A stretch of DNA of 64,000 nucleotides from assembly GCA_046349515.1 (NCBI GenBank), contig JAXMCE010000005.1, positions 1-64,000 on the forward strand, given 5' to 3'. The DNA comes from JBGPGW01 sp046349515. Its GTDB lineage: Bacteria; Pseudomonadota; Alphaproteobacteria; CADEGL01. The notes under the pieces were generated by a model that made no database searches, was not told the DNA's origin, and saw only the letters and a list, made by a program, of their open reading frames with translations. This document shows, piece after piece, positions 1 to 8,077 of this stretch. Position 1 is the stretch's first letter; every line of letters starts with the position of its first letter. Both the position numbers and the translations under genes were made by a program.

Positions 1-201
1 GTGAACACTTTGGTTCCCCGAGCTGCCTGGGAACGGTTCGTTCAGAACTCTCCGCGCAGTGAGCTCGCAGTTCAGACCTTTGCGGAGGAGCAGGGCATTT
101 CGCCAGGAATCGTTGTTGGGATGCTTCAACACCAAGGTGTCCTTCCCTGGACGCATCTAAATCGCCTCAAGATCAGACTGACTTGGAAAGACGAGGCGTA
201 G
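1..201 (+). CDS. C-terminal end of an ImmA/IrrE-family-like protein (partial)
   Basis: Only the last 66 residues are inside the window; the frame is open from base 1, so the GTG at base 1 need not be the start. The tail has the pattern W-x-x-F, then 'FAEEQGISPGIVVGMLQHQG', then 'LNRLK', then a Trp near the end. That pattern is typical of the C-terminus of XRE/ImmA-IrrE metallopeptidase-type regulators, which often act as antitoxin-like or stress regulators. The HExxH zinc site that would prove the family lies outside the window. The next gene starts 38 bp downstream on the same strand, so the two may form one transcription unit. The family call rests on this tail only. Confidence 0.55.
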   Translation: MNTLVPRAAWERFVQNSPRSELAVQTFAEEQGISPGIVVGMLQHQGVLPWTHLNRLKIRLTWKDEA

Positions 202-239
202 CCTCGGGCAAAGCAGCTAAGTTTTAGGATCGGCGGCCA

Positions 240-1064
240 ATGGCGGAAATCGATTTCGACGCGATTGATGATTGGGTTCCGCCTCTGCACTCCGTACTGC
301 AGGATCTCTTACCGCCAGAGATTGAAAACGTCCTTGTTTCCCGCCGGCCGGAATTCGTCGAAGACGCGCTTGATAACCTGTTCGAACACTCCGATCGCGA
401 TGCCGTTATCGACGCAACTCTCGATTGGGTGCGATCTGGAAAGTTAGTCGGGTACCACGGCACACGGCTGACGCCGGAAGAGGTCGAGTCCATTCGCGAG
501 CTCGGCCTGTTGCCCTTGGATGCCAGCGCGAGACGTGTCCGGCTCACCAGAGCCCTTTCGGGGCATCCGCAGTGGCAGAGCGTGGTGAGCCGTCTGGACG
601 AAGCTCTGGAGAAGCATGGACGTGGTCAACGCGCCGGTGGACGCGAGGGGCAAGTTCACCTGACGCTGTCGCGTTCAGGTTTGGTCAATGGCTTCAATCA
701 CTATCTTTCTCACGGATCCGAATTTGATCAGCATGTCGCCCATTTTCTCCTGGGAGACGAAGGTAAAGATTTGCTGCGTGAGGACGGCGCACCGACAGTG
801 CTGAAATTCGCGGTGCCAGGTGCGGTTGCACTTGAGGTCGCCCATCCATTCTTCGGAATTGACGACGTGCGGCGTCGGGGGTACGTGCCAAACATCATTA
901 ACGAGTTTCTGGAGGCGTGGAGCTACGCCCTCGCTCACCCCGGTTTCCAATCGAGTAGTCTTCGAGTGGATTGCGGGTTGTTCTTTCGAAGAGCCGTTCC
1001 GGCCGAGTGGCTGATTGCCGCAGAGCCGGTGGCCTACTCCGAGATTGCATCTGTGTCAGCATAG
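240..1064 (+). CDS. Hypothetical protein with an HGT motif (possible ADP-ribosyltransferase-like fold)
   Basis: A 274-residue soluble protein with no signal peptide or membrane segment. An acidic N-terminal part (about 1-75) is followed by 'YHGTRLTPEEVESIRELGL' (about 78-96). H-G-T followed by a helix and a G-L-x-P segment recalls the first strand of ART/PARP-like folds. Further on are 'LTLSRSG' (about 143-149) and a strand 'LKFAVPGAVALEV' before an Ile-Asn-Glu-rich helix. The catalytic triad is not certain, so an enzymatic role is inference only. The gene lies 38 bp behind an ImmA/IrrE-like tail, an arrangement seen in toxin-antitoxin-like pairs. Its 3' end overlaps the convergent gene on the other strand by 31 bp. 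Start: ATG with a weak AGGA upstream. Confidence 0.6.
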   Translation: MAEIDFDAIDDWVPPLHSVLQDLLPPEIENVLVSRRPEFVEDALDNLFEHSDRDAVIDATLDWVRSGKLVGYHGTRLTPEEVESIRELGLLPLDASARRVRLTRALSGHPQWQSVVSRLDEALEKHGRGQRAGGREGQVHLTLSRSGLVNGFNHYLSHGSEFDQHVAHFLLGDEGKDLLREDGAPTVLKFAVPGAVALEVAHPFFGIDDVRRRGYVPNIINEFLEAWSYALAHPGFQSSSLRVDCGLFFRRAVPAEWLIAAEPVAYSEIASVSA

Positions 1065-2320
1065 CGGGGACGGTAGCACTTTGCCGGTGTTTTCCATGAC
1101 AGGAAGAAGTCCAGCGGATCTTGTGTGCCGAGGAACTCGCGCGCGAGCTTCAGCCGTTCCAGGACCGGGGCTCTATCAGTCTCGGGTAGCTCGGCAGCGC
1201 GCTGCTCCACGCCCGCAAGGAAACGCTCGACGCTCATCACGTTCGACCACTGCTGAATGACCTGCCCGAGGTGCTCGCGGCTGTCCCGAATTGATTGCTC
1301 GACGCGGCACCGGTCTTCCTCTCTCCGTCGCTTCTCTTCCGCTGCCAGCCACTCTTGCCGTGCGATCTCGGCCTTCCGATCAGCTTCTTCGAGCTTGGCG
1401 ACAAGGTCGACGGCGGCATCCTCGACGGCCTTTACGATGGATTTCACAGGGGAGCGAAGGGATGTCTTCTTGGTCTCCTGCCAGTCGATTGACCAGCTGA
1501 CGCGATGGTAGGGGGAATAGGCCACCAGCCGAAAGCGGCCAGAAGGCAGCTCCCGGGTGGTCGTCCAGGTGTGATCGGCATAGTGGCGAGACGGCCTGGG
1601 CGGGATGTAGTCGGCCTCCCGGATGTATTGGCCGCGGACGTATCGGAGCAGCACCTCTTCCGACATTTCGACGATCGCGAGGCCGATGGCGACGCTGCCG
1701 ACATAGACGACAGTGGGGCGGTAAGGGGACCAGGGCCCGCCGTGATCGTAGGGATTGCGCAGCTTGTTGCGCACCTCGCGCTCATCGATGGTGACGCGTC
1801 TCAGCCGCTCATCTGAAGGAGCGATCACCACGCGGTGCCCCACGGACTCCAAGGCGTTGAAGAGGTCGTTGGCGAAGTCGAGTGCCTTGTCGAGGCAGAC
1901 CTTCGATGTGGTTACATCGACCAGCAGCTTCTCGTAGGGTTTGAGATAGGCCCTATCGTCGACAGGCCTGCTCTTCTCGAAGTGCTCCTTGGCGCCCCGG
2001 ATCAGGCCGTGAATGCGCGTCCTGGAGATGCGCATTTGGGCTTCGGGCCGGCGCTGGGGCGGCTGCCGCGGCTTCGTGGGCGGCTGAAGCTCCCCTTCCT
2101 TGAACCAGTACAGCTGGTCGCCAGGCCGGGGTTCCGGCAGGGGCTCAGGCGGCGGCGCCTTGCCGACTGCCAGCTTCGCCCAATAGCCTCGCTCGGGTCG
2201 AGGAATGTTCAGCATGGCGCAAACCCGGGCCATGTAGCTGCCCGAGACCGCAAACTGCTCTGCGACATGGGTCATGGGCTTGGACCAAACCAAATGATAG
2301 AGCTCTTCTCTCGAAATCAC
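1034..2320 (-). CDS. Conserved hypothetical protein with HTH-like N-terminus and coiled-coil C-terminus
   Basis: A 428-residue protein starting at GTG, with AGGAAGAG just upstream. The first 60 residues ('ISREELYHLVWSKPMTHVAE' followed by 'VSGSYMARVCAMLNIPRPERGYW') look like a helix-turn-helix in which a short linear amphipathic stretch precedes a recognition helix. A proline-rich linker (about 55-95) follows, then a central domain with 'FNALESVGHRV' and 'YVGSVAIGLAIVEM', then a long charged region rich in Glu, Arg and Ala (about 295-345) that predicts a coiled coil. I recognise this N-terminal pattern only as belonging to uncharacterised proteins of accessory regions; no biochemical role can be assigned. 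It is convergent with, and overlaps, the 240-1064 gene by 31 bp. Confidence 0.7.
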   Translation of the reverse strand: MISREELYHLVWSKPMTHVAEQFAVSGSYMARVCAMLNIPRPERGYWAKLAVGKAPPPEPLPEPRPGDQLYWFKEGELQPPTKPRQPPQRRPEAQMRISRTRIHGLIRGAKEHFEKSRPVDDRAYLKPYEKLLVDVTTSKVCLDKALDFANDLFNALESVGHRVVIAPSDERLRRVTIDEREVRNKLRNPYDHGGPWSPYRPTVVYVGSVAIGLAIVEMSEEVLLRYVRGQYIREADYIPPRPSRHYADHTWTTTRELPSGRFRLVAYSPYHRVSWSIDWQETKKTSLRSPVKSIVKAVEDAAVDLVAKLEEADRKAEIARQEWLAAEEKRRREEDRCRVEQSIRDSREHLGQVIQQWSNVMSVERFLAGVEQRAAELPETDRAPVLERLKLAREFLGTQDPLDFFLSWKTPAKCYRPRYADTDAISE

Positions 2321-3055
2321 CGCTCGCTCTTCCTACTTGATCGGTTAGACATTGGACGGACGGCAAAGACAGCTTCATTACTGCGCTGGCGCCTGACGAT
2401 CCGTCACAAGCTGCGATTTGGGTGACAGTGTCCAAAACCTACGCGTTTTGGATCGACGGCGAGAATTTGCAGGCACTTATATTGCTCCCCCGGTATCAAA
2501 CAGCGGAAATCTGGGAGCACTGTGAAAACAAGAGGGAAGGATAGGGCACGAAATCGGACGACGTGGAGTGGAAGTCAATCTCGAGAACATCAAGCCAACG
2601 TCGCGAAAAATGCGAGACAGATAGAAGAAAAGAGTAATTAATCAGAGGGAGTTCCTTTTAACTCATGGCCTGAAGCTTGGAGATGCAATTTCTCACCGCG
2701 AAGCTACCGAAAGTGTAGTGAGAAATCGGGCGCCGAACGGAGGAAGTTAAGGCAGTTGTGGGTCGGCAATTGAACCCCTTGCCGATCGCCCCCGGTACAT
2801 CAGTCTAGTTCGGTAAAGGTGGTTGCGGGTCCACGCAACCACCATTCAAGCGATCCGACGTAGGTCTGGTTTGCGTCAGGAGCGCGCCAGGAGTGATATT
2901 CGACAGCTGTCCGCTCTAGCTCTGAGACTCGGCGTGAGACCGGACATTGCCTGACGTCGCGGCTCTCGAATGCTGGATTGCAAAACCGACAAATGGCGAT
3001 GAGTTTGAAATTGTTATAGGCAGAGACGCTCAAATTCGATCAATCTAGTCTGCAG
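2321..3055. other. Intergenic stretch without a convincing gene; contains a perfect hairpin
   Basis: About 735 bp without an ORF that looks coding. It holds a perfect 10-bp inverted repeat, GGTGGTTGCG at 2818-2827 and CGCAACCACC at 2834-2843, with a 6-base loop. There is no T-tract on either strand, so it is not a standard intrinsic terminator. The 25 bp at 2808-2832 match 19391-19415 with only two differences, making this a partial copy of a repeat found elsewhere in the window. A 77-codon open frame on the minus strand (2800-3033) covers the hairpin but has no recognised homology. Confidence 0.5.
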
Positions 3056-3145
3056 ATGAGCCGCCGCGCAAAGAAGCGTTCTGCGGCTGCGGGCGATGAT
3101 GAGGTTGCCGAAATCGTGAGAACTATCGGAGCCGAGTTAGAGTGA
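3056..3145 (+). CDS. Small ORF (29 aa) translationally coupled to the thermonuclease gene
   Basis: An ATG-initiated 29-codon frame, strongly basic at the start (MSRRAKKRS) and acidic towards the end. It stops at TGA 3143-3145, and that stop overlaps the GTG start of the next gene in the sequence GTGA. This overlap is the main evidence that it is translated. There is no strong ribosome binding site before the ATG. It could be a leader peptide allowing coupled translation of the nuclease, or a chance frame. Confidence 0.4.
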   Translation: MSRRAKKRSAAAGDDEVAEIVRTIGAELE

Positions 3146-3660
3146 AAGGCAATTGTCTTTCGATCGGCGCGGTCATAATTGTTCTGAACGCGTTCATTTT
3201 GGTCTCGGTCCGCGCGGATGATTTGGCTGGTGCCGCTCACTCTATCGACGGCGATACCATCGTGGTTTTAGGCGAGCAGATTCGGCTCTTTGGTATCGAT
3301 GCGCCAGAGGTCCAACAGTTGTGCCAGCGGCAGGGATCGTATTGGCCGTGTGGTGTTGCGGCCGCTCATGCTCTTGCACAAAAAGTTGTCGGTAGAGATG
3401 TGATCTGCCGGCCCAGGGCGCATGACCGTCACTGGCGCGTATTTGGGATTTGCTATGTGGATGGCGAAGATCTCAATGCGTGGGTGGTGCGGGAAGGGTG
3501 GGCACTCGCCTATCGACGACATTCGATGGACTATGTTGAAGCCGAGGAAGAGGCAAAGGCCGCTCGACGCGGCCTATGGTCGAGCGAATTCCAAATGCCT
3601 TGGGAATATAGGCGCAAGAAACCGGCCGCCGGTGCTCCTGAAACTGGCAAACTAGAGTAA
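3142..3660 (+). CDS. Secreted thermonuclease (staphylococcal nuclease-like) family protein
   Basis: A 172-residue protein with an N-terminal signal peptide (basic start, hydrophobic 'IGAVIIVLNAFILVSV', likely cleavage near Arg-Ala-Asp). The SNase/TNase signature follows: 'SIDGDTIVV' with the calcium-site aspartates, then 'IRLFGIDAPE' supplying the first catalytic Arg and the Glu, and a later 'RHWRVFG' supplying the second Arg. 'LNAWVVREGWALAY' is typical of the C-terminal half of the family. Predicted role: secreted or periplasmic cleavage of DNA or RNA near phosphodiester bonds. The GTG start overlaps the stop of a 29-codon ORF. Such nucleases are frequent on integrative elements, consistent with the recombinases 1.7 kb downstream. 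Confidence 0.85.
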   Translation: MKGNCLSIGAVIIVLNAFILVSVRADDLAGAAHSIDGDTIVVLGEQIRLFGIDAPEVQQLCQRQGSYWPCGVAAAHALAQKVVGRDVICRPRAHDRHWRVFGICYVDGEDLNAWVVREGWALAYRRHSMDYVEAEEEAKAARRGLWSSEFQMPWEYRRKKPAAGAPETGKLE

Positions 3661-3891
3661 CGGAACAGGAACCGACCGCGGCCTCGTCTAGCCGCTCGCT
3701 TCGCGGGGGTGCGACCGAAGGGGAGTCCATCCCCGTATTGCCCCTTTCTTTGGCTCGAGGTCTGCAACATCTTGATTCGATTGCGCTATCAAGTGAGCGT
3801 ATGGCTACCACTCATCCCCCATGGACATCCCGAGCTCGCATGAATAGAAATCCAGATGACCATTCGTAGATTCGGCGTGTAGAGATCCATT

Positions 3892-3921
3892 GCCCCGCTT
3901 CCCAAGAGCGGGGCATTTTTT
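3892..3921 (+). terminator. Strong intrinsic terminator
   Basis: GCCCCGCT (3892-3899), a 7-base loop, AGCGGGGC (3907-3914), then A and six T. This is a textbook rho-independent terminator on the + strand. It lies 232 bp past the nuclease stop, so it ends either a long nuclease 3' UTR or a small unannotated transcript starting after 3660. Confidence 0.85.
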
Positions 3922-4188
3922 GTGTCTGGGTCAGGCTCTCAATTTAATTCCATAAGCCAAAGCAATAGCTTACGACATCGGGTGCCTCAAAGGCGCTCGC
4001 CGCGAGCCCACCCCTTTTGGTGAAAAGATATCCCATGTGTTTTTACGATAAATATGAGTCGGCATGACATAATAATGTGATACAGTCTGCTCGGTGCGCT
4101 GTGCGATGGGAGTCCCAAGCCCTTAGCGATCTCCCCACGCCCCCGCGCAGCGCACCACTCCTTTTGCAACCGGACGGAGATACAACCG

Positions 4189-4473
4189 ATGGGAGTTGTC
4201 GTGGACGTGTTGGCTGTTTGGGACCGGCTCAGGCCTTTGAGAAACACGGTCAATCTCTCATCACGCGTCCGGCAACTCGAACGTAGAATGAAAGCCGTCG
4301 AGCATTTCGTGAGAAGATATGTCGAGCCACACCGTTGTCTCTGCTGTGGCGCATGGTCTCTTCGTCCGGACACCACCGATGGACGGGGCGCGCTAACCGG
4401 CGTCCTTGCCGGGGAGGTATGGAATTGTGACCATTGCGGCCACGAGGAAATTCGATTCAGAAGCGCCTACTAA
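4189..4473 (+). CDS. Small zinc-ribbon-like protein
   Basis: A 94-residue protein whose ATG is preceded by GGAG at a suitable distance. The N-terminal 45 residues form a charged helix ('SSRVRQLERRMKAVEHFVRR'), possibly a short coiled coil. The C-terminal half carries two CxxC pairs, 'CLCCG' (about 50-54) and 'CDHCG' (about 81-85), about 27 residues apart, which is the layout of a four-cysteine zinc ribbon. No enzymatic motif is visible. A DNA- or protein-binding accessory protein of the island is plausible, but the function is unknown. A shorter open frame follows to 4624 on the same strand, without clear coding character. Confidence 0.6.
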   Translation: MGVVVDVLAVWDRLRPLRNTVNLSSRVRQLERRMKAVEHFVRRYVEPHRCLCCGAWSLRPDTTDGRGALTGVLAGEVWNCDHCGHEEIRFRSAY

Positions 4474-4607
4474 GCGCGGGGGATCGATCGAGCGCCTATG
4501 TGACCGGCAAAAATCTGGCGTCATGAGTGTGGCGGAAGCGAGCGCGCCAGCCCTATTGGTTGTTCAAATTGTGTCCGAGTCGGACGACAGCGCGGCAATC
4601 CGAGACT

Positions 4608-5135
4608 TTATGGAGAGTCTGTGAGCTTTTCCTGGGAGAGAGTATGGCCTTCGACAAGCCACCTCTTGAGAACCGCAGGATCGAGATGCTCGCGATTTTC
4701 AACATGCTCCCGCCATCGCAGCTGCACTTCCTCGGCAGCGCGAATACCCGCGGGCTCCTTGCGATACGACGCCGTCACAACCGCGATGATCTTATAGACG
4801 CCGCGCTCTGTGATGGCCGTAGCGCCGGCGTCGAGCGGCCAAGCAAAGCGAACTGGCTCCTGATAGTCCGGGTGGTCTGACCGACTAATAAGCCATGCAC
4901 GTCCTGCTTCCGTGATCTTCAACTCTCCAAGTTCAAATCGATCTTTTCCATCGCGCGCGCGTAAGAAGCAGACCACTCTATCGCCGGATTCGAGATCGGC
5001 GTCGAAATCCTCGAGTGTGGCGCAGAAGACGGTGCTACCGACTGGGTAGACCTTGTTCATCGAAGCGCCTGGCACGCGAAACGCGAACACGCGCCTCTCT
5101 CTCGCCTCAAACATTCCGAGGCTCCATGAGCGCAT
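4608..5135 (-). CDS. S24/LexA-like peptidase domain protein without a DNA-binding domain
   Basis: From ATG 5135 the product is 175 residues; the frame stays open to 5225, but the extra residues look non-coding. 'FRVPGASMNKVYPVGSTV' matches the S24 nucleophile motif (G-x-SM), with Ser at about residue 25. A Lys in 'ELGELKI' (about residue 73) is a candidate general base. These are the catalytic Ser/Lys pair positions used by LexA, UmuD and phage repressors for RecA-stimulated self-cleavage, or for cleaving a partner. There is no room upstream for the usual helix-turn-helix domain, because the divergent recombinase begins close by. It may act on a partner repressor, resemble UmuD, or be a truncated repressor. 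The Ser-Lys spacing (48) is longer than in LexA. Confidence 0.6.
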   Translation of the reverse strand: MRSWSLGMFEARERRVFAFRVPGASMNKVYPVGSTVFCATLEDFDADLESGDRVVCFLRARDGKDRFELGELKITEAGRAWLISRSDHPDYQEPVRFAWPLDAGATAITERGVYKIIAVVTASYRKEPAGIRAAEEVQLRWREHVENREHLDPAVLKRWLVEGHTLSQEKLTDSP

Positions 5136-5157
5136 TAATGCGACGTGTAAGCATGAC

Positions 5158-5184
5158 CTTAACGAAAGCACAACCTCCGTTAAG
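5158..5184. promoter_or_regulatory. Inverted repeat in the divergent S24/recombinase promoter region
   Basis: CTTAACG at 5158-5164 and CGTTAAG at 5178-5184 form a perfect 7-bp inverted repeat separated by 13 bases. A further GGTTAACGG lies just after it (5214-5222). The site is between the start of the S24-like gene (-) and the recombinase (+), where an operator would be expected. No regulator has been shown to bind it. Confidence 0.4.
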
Positions 5185-5313
5185 ATTGCATTAAATTGCG
5201 CCCATCGACTTATGGTTAACGGCAATCTGCCTTCCAGAACCCAAGAATAAGAGTTGCTCCTTCCGACGCCGCCACTTCAGGCCCAAAGAGTGTCCGATCG
5301 CAGAGGATCCGTC

Positions 5314-6837
5314 ATGGACGCGAATGTGCATAGAGCTCGATTCAATATCTCGGCCGTGAAGGGAGCGTCCGCGATCGCGTCGCCGACATATCCCAAGAAG
5401 AGACCCAGCGGATTGGTGCTTCTATCCGGCGAAGAAAATCTGAACAGGCGGCACTTGCCGAGACGACTAAATCCCTCCTGGGCAGCGTTGGCCCGTGAAC
5501 TCCCAGATGCACCAGGGTTGCGGCCGCTAAGAACATTCCTCCGTCTTTGCACAAAGAAGAACATTGAACCTGCTGACGTTACGCAGGCGCTGTTCGACGA
5601 GTACCGGCAATACCTGGCCGAACGAATGATTCCAGACAAGGCGCGCCGGTTGCATAGGCGCGTTTGTGGCCTATGGAATGAAGCACAAACCAGTGTCGCT
5701 ACCTGGCCGCAGGTCATCGCCGAGAGTCCCGAACAATTTCATCCCTATCTCCTGAATTGGAATGCTTTCCCACCGTCGTTGAAAGCCGATCTCGATGCCT
5801 ATCTCGCCATGCGCATGGAGCCCGCTCTGCATGACGAACTCGTGGTTCCGCCGATTTCAGAAGTGACTGCGATAAGCACTCGTTGGGCGGTCAAACACTA
5901 CGCGAGCGCACTCGTCCAAAAGGGCATGGCACCCACCCACATCAGGGAATTAAATGACCTCTTTGAAGCCGAGCGCTTTGTCTCGGCGGCCAAATTTCTG
6001 GTCAATCAGCAAGAGCGCCGATCACCTTACCTCGCTGTTCGAGTTCTCTCCGCTGTCATACCAATCGCTCGATGGTGGACAGCAACGGACCCGAAGCAAT
6101 TGCGCCAGATGCGCCAATTGCGGACGCGCCTGAAACCCCGCGAAATGGGTCTCAACGACAAGTCTCGCGATCGGCTCCGCCGGATCATGAACGATGAGGC
6201 CATCCGCGCACTTGTTGGTCTCCCTCGTGCGTTGATGCGCGAAGCGGACGCGATACGGCCGGTGACGCGGTCAAGCGCCAGACTTGCGGAAATGGCCACC
6301 ATTATTGAGCTGCTTTTGATCTCGACGATTCGCGTTACGCGCCTATGTCGGCTTCGTATCGACAAGCATATTCAACTCCGGCCGAGAGAAGGAAAAGGCT
6401 GGCTGGAAGTACCAAACGAGCGGACCGGGAGTGGTGTGCCCTTGCGATACCAACTGCCCCGCCACTCGGTGGCCATCGTTCAGAAGTTCATAGATTGGTA
6501 TCGGCCCAATTTGGTGCGAGGCCCAAGCCCGTACCTAATCGTCGGCTCTCACCTTAACCGCCCACGTTTTCCTGTGAATGTGACCAAGCAAGTGAGGAGG
6601 GTCATCGCTGATCGAACCGGTCTCACTGTAACACCCACCATGTTCCGGCATCTCGCCGCTGCCCTTCATTTGAGGCGGCATCCGGGTCAATTCGAGCTGG
6701 TCAGTAGGCTCTTGGGCCATCGCCACTTGCAATCAACCGTCCGGTTGTACGGTCCGTTGAACGACACGTTCGCGATGAGACGTTACCACAACGTCGTCGT
6801 AAAGGAGCCGCGCAAAGTGGGGCGCGGGAGGAAATAG
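5314..6837 (+). CDS. Tyrosine recombinase / site-specific integrase
   Basis: From ATG 5314 (GAGG about 8 bases upstream) the product is 507 residues; the frame extends upstream to a TTG at 5254 without a ribosome binding site. The C-terminal half is a phage-integrase catalytic domain. 'STIRVTRLCRLRI' provides the first Arg, 'TPTMFRHLAAALHLRRHPG' the H/R box, 'SRLLGHRHLQST' the second His, and 'TVRLYGPL' the nucleophilic Tyr (about residue 479). The N-terminal 250 residues should hold the core-binding domain. The protein cuts and rejoins DNA at specific sites. Another recombinase gene follows 40 bp downstream on the same strand, so they probably act together in moving an integrative element. 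No attachment site or tRNA gene was recognised. Confidence 0.88.
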   Translation: MDANVHRARFNISAVKGASAIASPTYPKKRPSGLVLLSGEENLNRRHLPRRLNPSWAALARELPDAPGLRPLRTFLRLCTKKNIEPADVTQALFDEYRQYLAERMIPDKARRLHRRVCGLWNEAQTSVATWPQVIAESPEQFHPYLLNWNAFPPSLKADLDAYLAMRMEPALHDELVVPPISEVTAISTRWAVKHYASALVQKGMAPTHIRELNDLFEAERFVSAAKFLVNQQERRSPYLAVRVLSAVIPIARWWTATDPKQLRQMRQLRTRLKPREMGLNDKSRDRLRRIMNDEAIRALVGLPRALMREADAIRPVTRSSARLAEMATIIELLLISTIRVTRLCRLRIDKHIQLRPREGKGWLEVPNERTGSGVPLRYQLPRHSVAIVQKFIDWYRPNLVRGPSPYLIVGSHLNRPRFPVNVTKQVRRVIADRTGLTVTPTMFRHLAAALHLRRHPGQFELVSRLLGHRHLQSTVRLYGPLNDTFAMRRYHNVVVKEPRKVGRGRK

Positions 6838-6877
6838 GTCTCGCAATTTGGCATGAATAGATGAGAGGTGAGCGACA

Positions 6878-7992
6878 ATGCAATCAGAGCCAAGACGACG
6901 ATACCGTCGTGCATCCTCCTTACCTCTCAATGAATGGTCACAAGCGGATCGGGAGAAATGGCTTGCGCTCCTTGGCGAGGAAGATCGACTCCAAGCCATA
7001 AGCTCCCCCGCAACGTGGACGAAAAAGCATCAGCGGAGTGTCGAATGGAGTGTCGGCTTGCTCCTCAAGTGGGGACGACAACATGCGGGCCCGGACCGCG
7101 CGGACACTCTTCGAGAGATGCTCACACCTAGGACAATAGGTTGCTTCGCACGTTCGATGCGCACTTCAGGCTATGCGCCATACACTGTCTGGAATGTCAT
7201 CAGCAAACTTCACCAATATGCGCGACGGGCGGAGCCGAAGGACGACTGGGAGTGGTTAGGCGACTTCCGAACACGCTTGGCGCAGCTAGCCAGACGGGAG
7301 ACTCCATACAGAGTGAGCATCCCGGAAATCAGCCACCTTTGGAAACTAGGCGTTAACCTCATGCGTTCCGCTGAACGTGGACGATTTCACCAAGAGAAGG
7401 ACCGTTCCCTTCAGTTTAGGGACGGATTGATGATTGCCATGCTTGCCGTTTGCCCTTGCCGAGGAAAAAACTTTGCGACGCTCTCGGTTGAGGCGAACTT
7501 GATCAAACAGGGCCGTCGATACTCTGTATGGCTCGATGCTCGCGAGACAAAGAATAGAAGAGGCTATGAGGTTTTGCTGCCGGTCGAACTTAGTGCACCG
7601 ATCAAGCAATACCTTGCGGCGCATCGTCGGCTCCTCGTGGAGCCACTCCCAGGTCACGAACTCGTGGAGACTGATGCGATCTGGATATCGCGATGGGCGC
7701 AACCTTTGACCGTCGCTGGACTTCGCCAAGCGCTCGTCAAGCGCACCAAGGTAGCCCTTGGGCTCCAAGTCTCCCCCACAGGTTCCGGCACGCAGCAGCT
7801 ACCTCGATCGCCCTTAGAGATCCGCAGCACGTCGATATAACGCCGTCGGTGCTTGGTCATGTCGGCGGGCAAACGGCGCGCGGTTTCTATGAGCGTGCCG
7901 GGCCCGCCATGGCGGGACGAATCCATGCGTCGCTAATCGAATCTCTGAGGAAAGAGGGTCGCAGAAAGGCACGCCTCGGTAAGCGACCCTAG
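6878..7992 (+). pseudogene. Second tyrosine recombinase, frameshifted in a C-run
   Basis: The first frame (6878-7840) encodes 320 residues of an integrase-like protein, including 'LMIAMLAVCPCRGKNFATL' with the first catalytic region. It then runs into a non-homologous tail. The missing catalytic C-terminus is intact in another frame ending at 7992: 'PHRFRHAAATSIA' (H/R box), 'LGHVGGQTARGFYERA' (second His and nucleophilic Tyr). The frames join at the run of five C at 7773-7777; one extra C would restore a single product of about 371 residues. This may be a true loss-of-function deletion, a sequencing or assembly indel, or frameshifting. The upstream start is ATG 6878, with GAGGTGAG nearby. 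Confidence 0.75.
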
Positions 7993-8077
7993 CGGCCAGG
8001 TCGGACTTCAAACCGATGACTTGGGAACGAGCACTCTGGTAGTGTTTTCGTCGGCAGACAGGCTGCTGGGGGACGGA

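Noticed and set aside
2818..2843. Hairpin considered as a tRNA T-arm or intrinsic terminator
   Set aside because: No acceptor or anticodon arms could be built around it and there is no T-tract on either strand.
2800..3033. 77-codon minus-strand frame with a CxxC-like segment
   Set aside because: It covers the hairpin and a partial repeat copy, has no good ribosome binding site and no recognised family.
4523..4624. 33-codon open frame after the zinc-ribbon gene
   Set aside because: It has no ribosome binding site, no recognisable content and overlaps the end of the S24-like gene; chance frame is as likely.
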